Under the pieces are notes generated by a model that saw only the letters and a program-made list of their open reading frames with translations, had not been told where the DNA came from and searched no databases. The translations under genes were made by a program, and so were the position numbers. From the NCBI GenBank assembly GCA_047634015.1, contig JBLIDB010000303.1, forward strand, positions 1 through 5,206: a stretch of 5,206 nt of DNA, given 5' to 3'. The stretch comes from JAJRXG01 sp047634015 (GTDB taxonomy: Bacteria > Bacteroidota > Bacteroidia > Chitinophagales > Saprospiraceae). Below, one piece after another: positions 1-5,206 of this stretch (position 1 is the stretch's first letter; every line of letters starts with the position of its first letter).

Positions 1-1
1 G

Positions 2-499
2 CGCTTAATGCCTTATACTCATAACATAAAAGTAAGTGCCGGCGCTGGTCCAAGGCATATCGCATTCGATAAATCAAATGTTTATGTTTTGAATGAATTG
101 AATGGAACTATAGAGATTTGGCAATCAACAGCTGGGCCATACAAGCACCTTCAAACTATAGGTACTTTATCCGGCGGCAGCAAAGGAATAAGCCATTCGG
201 CAGCGATAAAAATCACACCAAATGGTAAGTTCTTATATGCTTCCAATAGAACGGGATATAATAATATAGCGTCCTATGCAATTCAGCCTAATGGCAAATT
301 AGAGTTTATAACAACTACAAAGACACTTGGTAAGGGACCACGAGATTTTGCAATAGAGCCTTCAGGATCTTCTTTATTAATTGCTAATCAAGATAGTGAT
401 AATATCATAGTCTATAAATTGGATCAACGCACTGGTTCTTTGTCTGATCCTATTGTCTCAAGTGGAATATTAACTCCAGTTTGTATAGCGTTTTTATAA
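2..499 (+). CDS. Lactonase-family seven-bladed beta-propeller protein (6-phosphogluconolactonase-like), 3' part only
   Basis: The frame is open from the window edge (CGC TTA ATG...), so the ATG at 8 is an internal Met and the gene starts upstream. The visible 165 residues match the C-terminal blades of the lactonase/Pgl (YbhE-like) beta-propeller family. Family signatures are GAGPRH (visible residues 14-19), YVLNEL, HSAAI..TPNGKFLYASNR, GKGPRDFAIEPSG and LLIANQDSDNI.VY, ending in PVCIAFL. The repeated pattern of PNG/PSG turn, LY/LL(I)A strand and I.VY strand marks successive blades. E. coli YbhE hydrolyses 6-phosphogluconolactone in the pentose phosphate pathway, but this family also contains lactonases of other or unknown specificity, and the N-terminus that would show a signal peptide is missing. 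The true substrate therefore stays open. The gene ends 14 bp from the convergent moaA stop, with no clear terminator hairpin between them. Family assignment is firm; the exact reaction is inference. Confidence 0.9.
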   Translation, partial: RLMPYTHNIKVSAGAGPRHIAFDKSNVYVLNELNGTIEIWQSTAGPYKHLQTIGTLSGGSKGISHSAAIKITPNGKFLYASNRTGYNNIASYAIQPNGKLEFITTTKTLGKGPRDFAIEPSGSSLLIANQDSDNIIVYKLDQRTGSLSDPIVSSGILTPVCIAFL

Positions 500-513
500 T
501 TGATTCTTGAAAA

Positions 514-1497
514 TCACCCCCCTATAGTTGCCATAGATTCTTCGATTAGATTGGAACGTTGGCTTTCTGCTTCTTTTCCATCTTTAGCTCTATGAGCTAA
601 TGCCGAACGAAGCGCCTCTTGAAGTTCTACTTCTGAAGCACCAGCTCTCATAAAATCCCTAAGATTCATTACACCTTGGTCATAAAGACACGTCTTTAAT
701 AAGCCTGTTGGCGTAATTCTTATACGATCGCAAGTGCCGCAGAAGGTTCTTGAGTAGGAGGCTATAATACCTATACTACCAAGAAATCCTGGAATTCTAT
801 ATTCAGTTGCTGTACTTGATGGAGCAGAAGAGATTCTTGTAAGATTCGGATATATCGACTCAATATGTTGAAGAATTTCAATATGATTTAAAACCTCTTT
901 TCCTTGTTCATTCATGGACCCATTGAAAGGCATCTCCTCTAAGAATCTAACAGATATATTCCAATCTTTAGTCAACTCGATCATATCTCCTATATCCGCC
1001 ACATTGAGATCTCGCATGACGACCATGTTTATCTTTGTCTTTATATCATGTACTTTGAGAAGATTCATTGTCTCCATTACCTTGGAGAAATCATCACGAC
1101 GAGTAATGGTGTGAAATCGTTCTCGATTCATGCTGTCGAGACTGAGATTGATCGATCCAATACCAAGTTCTTTCAATCTTGGGACATGAGCATGTTGTAA
1201 TGTTCCATTAGTAGTAATATGCCAAGAATCTATGGTGTCCAGGAGACTTATTTGTTCTAAGAATCCCATTAAATTCTTTCGCAGAAAAGGCTCTCCACCG
1301 GTAATGCGGACTTTGTTGATTCCCATGTCTCCTCCTACCTTAATCAGTGTAAGCATCTCTTCATAAGACAGCAGATCTGAACGATCCACATATTTGATAC
1401 CTTCTTCTGGCATGCAATAATGACATCGCAGATTGCACCTGTCTGTGACGGCGAGTCGCATATAACGGATTGGGCGGTTGTGGTTATCATATAGCAT
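514..1497 (-). CDS. moaA: GTP 3',8-cyclase MoaA (radical SAM, Moco step 1)
   Basis: MoaA converts GTP to 3',8-cyclo-7,8-dihydro-GTP, which MoaC turns into cyclic pyranopterin phosphate; it is cytosolic and carries two [4Fe-4S] clusters. With the start at 1497 the protein has 327 residues, close to the usual 320-340. The radical-SAM motif CNLRCHYC supplies Cys21, Cys25 and Cys28. The SAM-binding GGEP lies at 67-70 and TTNG at 95-98. The second cluster, which holds GTP, is ligated by Cys253, Cys256 (FCGTCDR) and Cys270, followed by the conserved arginines of the CDRIRIT stretch. The protein ends in the conserved Gly-Gly (ATIGG). The frame stays open 46 codons further upstream, to an ATG at 1623 and a GTG at 1635. 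That extension is Lys-rich, resembles nothing in MoaA and would occupy the divergent promoter spacer. The start is therefore placed at the ATG at 1497, where the family homology begins (LYDNHNRPIRYMRLAVTDRC). moaA is divergent from moaDE, so its expression must be driven separately. Confidence 0.96.
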   Translation of the reverse strand: MLYDNHNRPIRYMRLAVTDRCNLRCHYCMPEEGIKYVDRSDLLSYEEMLTLIKVGGDMGINKVRITGGEPFLRKNLMGFLEQISLLDTIDSWHITTNGTLQHAHVPRLKELGIGSINLSLDSMNRERFHTITRRDDFSKVMETMNLLKVHDIKTKINMVVMRDLNVADIGDMIELTKDWNISVRFLEEMPFNGSMNEQGKEVLNHIEILQHIESIYPNLTRISSAPSSTATEYRIPGFLGSIGIIASYSRTFCGTCDRIRITPTGLLKTCLYDQGVMNLRDFMRAGASEVELQEALRSALAHRAKDGKEAESQRSNLIEESMATIGG

Positions 1498-1568
1498 AGT
1501 ATGAAGGTAAAGTATTACGATGAAAGGAGCTGATTTGAATGTCTTCTTATAGCTCTTATTGGATTCAA

Positions 1569-1600
1569 CTTGCTTAATTAGCCGCTTACAGTTATCTTGG
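1569..1600 (+). promoter_or_regulatory. Possible Bacteroidota-type promoter for moaD-moaE-Dabb
   Basis: The primary sigma factor of Bacteroidota recognises a -33 TTTG and a -7 TAnnTTTG box spaced about 19-21 bp apart. Here CTTG (1569-1572) and TATCTTGG (1593-1600) are separated by 20 bp, with one mismatch in each box. A transcript starting just downstream would have a leader of roughly 40 nt before the moaD ATG at 1650. The site lies in the 152-bp moaA/moaD divergent spacer, where a promoter for the moaD run is expected. The match is imperfect and was found by eye, so it is a weak candidate. Confidence 0.25.
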
Positions 1601-1649
1601 ATTTTTCTCCGACAAGAAGACATCTTTTTACTCACTAAGCACTTATTAA

Positions 1650-1892
1650 ATGAAATTAAACCTTATAGCATATGGAATAGCAAGAGAAATCTTGGGTGAG
1701 AGCGAGATGCAACTGGAGATTACTACTGCCCCCAATATCGGAGCGCTAAAAAAACAGCTTGTTGATATGTTTCCAAATTTTGAAAAATTAGTGCGCTTTT
1801 CAATGGCGGTAAACGAAGAGTATAGAGAAGAAGACTTTTTATTAAGTGATGGAGATGAAGTTGTAATCATACCACCTGTTAGTGGCGGATAG
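1650..1892 (+). CDS. moaD: Molybdopterin synthase sulfur-carrier subunit MoaD
   Basis: MoaD is the small ubiquitin-fold sulfur carrier of molybdopterin synthase. MoeB adenylates its C-terminal glycine, which is then thiocarboxylated, and the sulfur is delivered through MoaE to cyclic pyranopterin phosphate. The 80-residue length is typical. Recognisable elements are the N-terminal strand with AYGIAREILG (residues 7-16), the L-DGDEVVIIPP stretch near the end, and the diagnostic C-terminal VSGG with Gly79-Gly80. The ATG at 1650 follows an A/T-rich leader (cttattaa) with no Shine-Dalgarno, usual for Bacteroidota. The stop is 11 bp before moaE, which supports co-transcription of the two subunits. 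MoeB is not encoded in this window. ThiS-type sulfur carriers share the fold, but the adjacent moaE settles the assignment. Confidence 0.96.
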   Translation: MKLNLIAYGIAREILGESEMQLEITTAPNIGALKKQLVDMFPNFEKLVRFSMAVNEEYREEDFLLSDGDEVVIIPPVSGG

Positions 1893-1903
1893 TTTGTGAA
1901 ATT

Positions 1904-2326
1904 ATGAGCGATATAAATATTTTAATTTCAGATACTACTTTAAGTACTGAGAAATGCAGGCAACTTGTCCAAAGAGACGGTGCGGGGGGGCAAGTGGTTT
2001 TCGTTGGTACCGTAAGGAATCAAACCAAAGGGAAAGAAGTAGTGAGGCTAGAGTTTGAGGCATATGAACCAATGGCAATAAAAGAAATGACTAAAATTGC
2101 AGAAACAATAATTCAAAGATGGAATGCACTTGCGATATCTATACACCACAGAGTGGGTTCATTAGGTATAGGAGATATAGCAGTTATTATAGCTGTATCA
2201 ACGCCACATAGAGATAAGGCATTTGAATCTTGTCAATATGCAATAGATACATTGAAAGATACAGTACCTATCTGGAAAAAAGAGATATTTGTTGATGGCG
2301 ATGTTTGGGTCGCTGCACATCCTTAA
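1904..2326 (+). CDS. moaE: Molybdopterin synthase catalytic subunit MoaE
   Basis: MoaE is the large subunit of the MoaD2-MoaE2 molybdopterin synthase, which converts cyclic pyranopterin phosphate to molybdopterin using two MoaD thiocarboxylates. The 140 residues span the usual family length. Signatures in order are FVGTVRN (residues 33-39), LEFEAYEPMA (49-58), HHRVGSLGIGD (81-91), the VSTPHRDKAF segment with His102-Arg103, and DTLKDTVPIWKKE (115-127). Lys118 and Lys125 correspond to the catalytic lysines 119 and 126 of E. coli MoaE, and the chain continues through DGD.W. The ATG at 1904 starts 11 bp after moaD, and the stop lies 11 bp before the Dabb lipoprotein gene. A run of seven G (1984-1990) encodes Ala-Gly-Gly at residues 27-29; the frame is intact on both sides of it. 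Confidence 0.97.
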   Translation: MSDINILISDTTLSTEKCRQLVQRDGAGGQVVFVGTVRNQTKGKEVVRLEFEAYEPMAIKEMTKIAETIIQRWNALAISIHHRVGSLGIGDIAVIIAVSTPHRDKAFESCQYAIDTLKDTVPIWKKEIFVDGDVWVAAHP

Positions 2327-2337
2327 ATTAATTGAAA

Positions 2338-2751
2338 ATGAAAATAATAATTAGACTTGTATTTGCTTTGGTGTTGATTGGCTTCATGAGTTGTTCGGCT
2401 GAAAAGGAATCGAAAATGGCTAAAACAACTAAAATGGAATCTTCTAAAAAACTATTGAGACACGTCGTGCTTTTCTCTTTTAAAGAAGAAGCATCGGATG
2501 CTGACGTTGCAAAAATAGAAGCAGCTTTTAGTGCTTTGCCTTCTAAGATTTTACAAATTCAGGATTATGAATGGGGTTTGAATAACAGTCCAGAAGGGCT
2601 GGATAAAGGTTTTACACACTGCTTCTTTCTCACTTTTAAAAGTGAAGAAGATAGAGCCATTTATTTACCACATCCTGACCATAAAGCATTTGGGGCAGTA
2701 TTAGGACCGCATCTCAAAGATGTTCTCGTAATAGATTACTGGACGAAGTAA
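2338..2751 (+). CDS. Lipoprotein with a Dabb (stress-responsive alpha/beta-barrel) domain
   Basis: The protein has 137 residues from the ATG at 2338. The frame also contains a TTG at 2332, but the ATG gives a normal leader (MKIIIRLVFALVLIGF) and keeps the same 11-bp gap seen at the moaD/moaE junction. A signal peptide with lipobox GFMSC predicts cleavage before Cys19 and lipid anchoring. A Lys/Glu-rich linker follows, to about residue 38. The rest is a single Dabb domain: LLRHVVLFSFK (39-49) as first strand, a helix with acidic residues, then FTHCFFLTF, the YLPHPDHKAF motif (109-118) and a terminal DVLVIDYW. Dabb domains are ferredoxin-like dimeric folds of mostly unknown role; some related ones bind small molecules or act as cyclases. 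The position directly behind moaDE suggests co-transcription, but no residue links it to molybdenum cofactor. The function is unknown; fold and lipidation are well supported. Confidence 0.9.
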   Translation: MKIIIRLVFALVLIGFMSCSAEKESKMAKTTKMESSKKLLRHVVLFSFKEEASDADVAKIEAAFSALPSKILQIQDYEWGLNNSPEGLDKGFTHCFFLTFKSEEDRAIYLPHPDHKAFGAVLGPHLKDVLVIDYWTK

Positions 2752-2774
2752 ATGTAGCATGGTTTCGTCCTAAT
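2735..2774. terminator. Possible bidirectional terminator between convergent Dabb and GDPD-like genes
   Basis: An inverted repeat GGACGAA (2741-2747) / TTCGTCC (2764-2770) forms a 7-bp stem with a 16-nt loop. After a two-base bulge (CT at 2739-2740) the stem extends by ATTA (2735-2738) pairing with TAAT (2771-2774). The repeat covers the last codons and stop of the plus-strand gene and the stop of the minus-strand gene, where a shared terminator would sit. There is no strong T-run on either side and the loop is large, so this is a moderate candidate only. Confidence 0.35.
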
Positions 2775-3540
2775 CGCTCTTCTGGGACCAATTGTAGAAT
2801 CCTGCTAAATCATCTGTGCCTATCCAATCGACATTGAGTGCTCTGAGTTCATTCCATGTGTCTGGATGATCTCTTGTGCCCCAGAATCTCACTTTTTGAT
2901 TGTTTGAGTGAGCTTGAGAGAGGTAATCGTTTATTAGATTATTTCTTTCCTCGCCATTAACATGGCCGAATAGGGAGAAGAATTTTCCACTTATTCGAGT
3001 GACTTGGCTTCGTAATTTCTTTGGATATTCTCGATTGAATCGACCATCTATAAATAAGCAAGGATTGTCTAATTGTTCTAAAACAACCAGAGAAGGTTCC
3101 CCAGAAATTAGAATTTGAATAGGCCCAGCGTCTTTATCTCTGCTATAGAACAGCTCTTTTCTGGACTTAGTTAGCCTATCTAAAATATCTAATGCTATTT
3201 CTTTATTAGTCTTCAGATCTACCATTAAAACTATAGGTAGATTTTTCTCGTCAATTAATTTGTGTGTCAATAAGCTGTCAAGAGGATTGATATATAAACT
3301 CATGATATCGGGAAGCCTGCTAAAGTCTGTCGAATCATGGGCTACAATCAGTTTGTCATTCCAAGCATGGACATCTACTTCTATACTTTTGAAGCCATAT
3401 TGCAATGCATCATAGAGTGGTCTTTCATGTTCATAATCATTATGGGCGTGACCATTATGAACAAACGGAGTTTTTGTTTTAGAGACATTGCATGATCCAA
3501 GAAGGAAAGCCCCAATAAGTGTGATAAAGAAATTTTTCAT
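2770..3540 (-). CDS. Lipoprotein of the PI-PLC/glycerophosphodiester phosphodiesterase (GDPD) superfamily
   Basis: The 256-residue protein starts at the ATG at 3540 with a short lipoprotein signal, lipobox LLGSC, Cys17 being the lipidated residue. It is therefore probably periplasmic or outer-membrane anchored. The rest is a TIM-barrel phosphodiesterase of the PI-PLC/GDPD superfamily: HAHNDYEHERPLYDAL (31-46), FKSIEVDVHAW (50-60) and VAHD (66-69). This gives the family's catalytic pattern of two histidines (His31 or His33, and His68) and the metal-binding Glu54 and Asp56. Later strands are LMVDLKTN (105-112), FIDGRF, VRFWGTRDHPDTW (217-229) and WIGTDD (239-244). The family cleaves phosphodiesters such as glycerophosphodiesters or phosphoinositides, usually with Ca2+ or Mg2+. 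This branch, recognised by HAHNDYxHxRPL, is largely uncharacterised, so the substrate is unknown. It converges on the Dabb gene with 18 bp between the stops and has no same-strand partner in the window. Confidence 0.9.
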   Translation of the reverse strand: MKNFFITLIGAFLLGSCNVSKTKTPFVHNGHAHNDYEHERPLYDALQYGFKSIEVDVHAWNDKLIVAHDSTDFSRLPDIMSLYINPLDSLLTHKLIDEKNLPIVLMVDLKTNKEIALDILDRLTKSRKELFYSRDKDAGPIQILISGEPSLVVLEQLDNPCLFIDGRFNREYPKKLRSQVTRISGKFFSLFGHVNGEERNNLINDYLSQAHSNNQKVRFWGTRDHPDTWNELRALNVDWIGTDDLAGFYNWSQKSD

Positions 3541-3596
3541 ATTAACGCTAATATAGGATTATCCCTTCTTAAGAATCCGTATTAGGTTTGGTCCTC

Positions 3597-3981
3597 TTAA
3601 TGTCTTGAAACATAGATCTTTTTTGTAATCGCATCCGTTTCGAATCCAATAACGTTCCAATAGAATTCATAAAGGTCGTCATGGTTTTCTTCGTTTTCCT
3701 ACTGTTTGTAAGGCACTGACCATTTATTGGAATTGACATTATTGTTAAATTTTGTCTTCATATTCTGCCCTGCGTGTTATATGTGGATTTCATAATTCAG
3801 CGTCCCAAATCATGATAAAAAGTCGAGGTATATCTTGGAAATACACTACCATATAGAGATTTTCATTAAGTATAAATTCAAATTTTGGACAAATTTTGTA
3901 TATCGATGGATGAATATTAAATCGCAGAGACTTTTGATAAAACACAATATTGACAGTCCATAATTTTGTATTTGATATAAT
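3597..3981 (-). pseudogene. Possible degraded coding sequence upstream of the GDPD-like gene (unidentified)
   Basis: On the minus strand, 3981 to 3748 reads as 78 codons broken by a single TGA (3790-3792), with a protein-like stretch PRLFIMIWDAEL before the stop and NPHITRRAEYEDKI after it. A shift of frame near 3745 leads into NNVNSNKWSVPYKQ, then a TAG (3699-3701), then ENEENHDDLYEFYW and FETDAITKKIYVSRH, ending at a TAA (3597-3599). Joined, these would be the C-terminal part of a protein lying directly upstream of, and in the same direction as, the GDPD-like gene. I do not recognise the family. The antisense plus-strand register is also open for over 50 codons around 3796-3960, so part of the openness may be chance in AT-rich DNA. 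The last 33-codon piece is the most convincing. Treat this as a hypothesis. Confidence 0.25.
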
Positions 3982-4064
3982 TTATTCAATAATATCCTTC
4001 AATATTCTGTTTAGTAAGATCCTCATAAAGTCTAAATCCAAAGAGCTCCAAAATAAAATAAAGT

Positions 4065-4080
4065 TCAGTTGAGCAACTGA
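4065..4080. repeat. 16-bp perfect palindrome (operator-like) upstream of the sulfatase
   Basis: TCAGTTG and CAACTGA are exact reverse complements separated by the two bases AG. Seven-base arms with a short central spacer are typical of a binding site for a dimeric helix-turn-helix regulator; as RNA it could instead form a 6-bp stem with a GAGC loop. It lies about 240 bp upstream of the sulfatase start, in the spacer between the divergent GDPD-like and sulfatase genes. No second copy was noticed in the window. The symmetry is certain; the regulatory role is inference. Confidence 0.3.
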
Positions 4081-4320
4081 CCCTTCCAAACCAATCGGCT
4101 TTAAGAAGTCATTAAAACCCTATATTACATTTGCCTCAAGACCTGTTTCGATGGAATCGGAATTTGGATAATAATTTATCAAATTGTGATGGAATGTGCA
4201 GAACGCATGGTTCTAAGGAATTCCCATAGAATTTTTGAACCTAAACCCATGCAATATAGGATTGATAGTAACTGACAATAGGCAAGATTTTGAGAGGATT
4301 TAAACGTTATACAATTAACA

Positions 4321-5206
4321 ATGAGGACATCAATAGTAATGCTATTTGCGCTTTCAATTTTAGGGTGCAATCAGGACAAGCAAAACAAAAGTGAAAAAAA
4401 GGAAATCAGACCCAACATTTTATTTATTGCAATTGACGATTTGCGCCCTGAATTAGGTTGCTATGGAGCTGAGCATATAAAAAGTCCGAATATTGATATG
4501 TTGGCTTCCGAGGGGATTTTGTTTAACAAGGCCTATACGCAACAAGCAGTATGCGCCCCATCGCGAAACACATTAATGACAGGCCTGAGACCAGATGCTT
4601 TAGGAATAACAAATCTTGCAACATTTTTCCGCACCAAAGCACCTGATGTGGTTACCCTTTCGCAGTATTTTTTGCAATATGGGTATCAATCTGAAGGTAT
4701 GGGTAAAATATATCATACCGGTCATGGCAATAGTAATGATTCTTTGTCGTGGAGTAGCAGGCATTGGACGCCTGCAAGCATTGTCAAGGCAAGGGAGGCA
4801 ATACAATCTGGTGACACGGTGAACCTTCAGACCTGCTATCCAAAAGTAGGGGGCAAAAAGATAGCATGGCTTAATTCAACCATGCCAGAAGAAATGCACG
4901 ATGATGCGCTTACTACCAGTCATGCAATCGAAAGAATGGAAGTCCTAAAAAATAGTACTTTCTTTTTAGCAGTAGGATTAGTAAAACCACATTTACCTTT
5001 TGTTGCACCAAAAAAATACTGGGATTTGTATGATAGTAATCAGCTTACTATTCCTTCAACAGAGAAACCCGAGTCTCCTGACTATGCCTTTTCAAATTGG
5101 GGAGAATTAAGAAAATATTATAGTATGCCATCTGATGGGTATATGAAAGAGGAGGATGCCAAAAAACTGATTCATGGATACTACGCCTGTGTGAGCTTTA
5201 TTGATG
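4321..5206 (+). CDS. Lipoprotein S1-family sulfatase, iduronate-2-sulfatase type, 5' part only
   Basis: The frame opens at the ATG at 4321 and runs off the right edge without a stop (295 complete codons; iduronate-2-sulfatase-like enzymes are usually about 450-550 residues). Residues 1-16 form a lipoprotein signal ending in ILGC (Cys16). The sulfatase fold follows: PNILFIAIDDLRPELGCYGA (31-50) with metal-binding Asp39-Asp40, SPNID (55-59), and the sulfatase signature CAPSR with Cys78 at 4552-4554, the residue converted to formylglycine. Next come GMGKIYH (126-132) with Lys129 and His132, and VKPHLPF (221-227) with Lys222 and His224. The pattern DDLRP.LGCYG, QQAVCAPSR, and KPH.PF matches human iduronate-2-sulfatase closely, so it probably removes a sulfate ester from a sulfated uronic acid or related sugar; the actual glycan is unknown. 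As a Cys-type enzyme it needs a formylglycine-generating or anSME maturase, not seen here. The remaining metal ligands lie beyond the window. Confidence 0.94.
   Translation, partial: MRTSIVMLFALSILGCNQDKQNKSEKKEIRPNILFIAIDDLRPELGCYGAEHIKSPNIDMLASEGILFNKAYTQQAVCAPSRNTLMTGLRPDALGITNLATFFRTKAPDVVTLSQYFLQYGYQSEGMGKIYHTGHGNSNDSLSWSSRHWTPASIVKAREAIQSGDTVNLQTCYPKVGGKKIAWLNSTMPEEMHDDALTTSHAIERMEVLKNSTFFLAVGLVKPHLPFVAPKKYWDLYDSNQLTIPSTEKPESPDYAFSNWGELRKYYSMPSDGYMKEEDAKKLIHGYYACVSFID

Larger units (their letters stand above)
3541..4320. other. Gene-poor 780-bp stretch between GDPD-like gene and sulfatase
   Basis: This is the divergent spacer between two outward-reading lipoprotein genes. I see no complete gene with a credible start, no tRNA or rRNA, and no tandem repeats or insertion-sequence ends. 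It is very AT-rich. It holds the 16-bp palindrome at 4065-4080 and short, stop-interrupted minus-strand stretches that read somewhat like protein (listed separately). Promoters for both flanking genes should lie here. The only exact TAnnTTTG match I noticed on the plus strand is at 3961-3968; its nearest TTTG is 24 bp upstream (3933-3936), too far for the usual spacing, and the leader to the sulfatase would be about 350 nt. I therefore do not call it as a promoter. The spacer is unusually long for such compact neighbours. Confidence 0.7.

Noticed and set aside
500..513. Terminator between the lactonase gene and moaA
   Set aside because: The 14-bp gap and its flanks show no inverted repeat; only a short C-run, coding the terminal Gly-Gly of MoaA.
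914..1114. 66-codon plus-strand open frame
   Set aside because: It lies entirely antisense to the strongly supported moaA and has no recognisable domain.
1498..1649. Moco riboswitch upstream of moaD or moaA
   Set aside because: No strong set of paired helices was visible by eye in the 152-bp spacer, and the leaders available are too short.
1646..1870. 74-codon minus-strand open frame
   Set aside because: It is the antisense shadow of moaD, is Ser/Ile-rich and matches no family.
2332..2337. TTG start for the Dabb lipoprotein
   Set aside because: An ATG two codons downstream gives a standard lipoprotein leader and the same 11-bp operon gap as moaD/moaE.
3796..3960. Plus-strand open stretch of about 55 codons in the gene-poor spacer
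   Set aside because: It has no start codon near its beginning, is dominated by Ile/Lys/Phe/Tyr from AT-rich codons, and ends at a TAA at 3961 without any motif.
3933..3968. TTTG ... TAATTTTG as a promoter for the sulfatase
   Set aside because: The -7-like box matches exactly, but the spacing to TTTG is 24 bp instead of about 19-21 and the resulting leader would be about 350 nt.
4179..4370. 63-codon minus-strand open frame overlapping the sulfatase start
   Set aside because: Its start lies inside the sulfatase signal-peptide region on the other strand, and the translation is not protein-like.
4600..4822. Two overlapping 68-codon open frames, one on each strand
   Set aside because: Both are shadows of the sulfatase reading frame, which runs through this region without a stop.

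Overview
The window looks like chromosomal DNA of a free-living, probably aquatic or marine member of the Bacteroidota (Cytophagia/Flavobacteriia-like). The DNA is AT-rich, and start codons are preceded by A/T-rich leaders rather than clear Shine-Dalgarno sequences. Three of the seven proteins begin with a lipoprotein signal peptide, and one of these is an S1-family sulfatase of the iduronate-2-sulfatase type, a family abundant in polysaccharide-degrading Bacteroidota. Genus-level placement is not possible from the sequence alone.

Layout, left to right: (1) the 3' end of a lactonase-like seven-bladed beta-propeller gene (+). (2) moaA (-), convergent with it and separated by 14 bp. (3) A 152-bp divergent spacer, then the tight run moaD, moaE and a lipoprotein with a Dabb domain (all +), with 11-bp gaps at both junctions. 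(4) A lipoprotein of the GDPD/PI-PLC TIM-barrel superfamily (-), convergent with the Dabb gene; an inverted repeat spanning both stop codons may serve as a shared terminator. (5) About 780 bp (3541-4320) without a convincing gene, holding a 16-bp palindrome and some protein-like but stop-interrupted reading on the minus strand. (6) The 5' part of a lipoprotein sulfatase (+) that leaves the window at its right edge.

The functional core is molybdenum cofactor (Moco) synthesis. MoaA performs the first, radical-SAM step on GTP. MoaD and MoaE form the molybdopterin synthase that later inserts the dithiolene sulfurs. MoaC, MoeB, MoaB/Mog and MoeA are not in this window. The Dabb lipoprotein is placed as if co-transcribed with moaDE, but nothing in its sequence ties it to Moco. 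The GDPD-like protein and the sulfatase are probably cell-envelope hydrolases acting on phosphodiesters and sulfated glycans respectively.

I found no CRISPR array, transposase, tRNA or rRNA, and no clearly new biological system. The items most worth a second look are the Dabb lipoprotein attached to moaDE, the gene-poor 780-bp stretch, and the start-site ambiguity of moaA.
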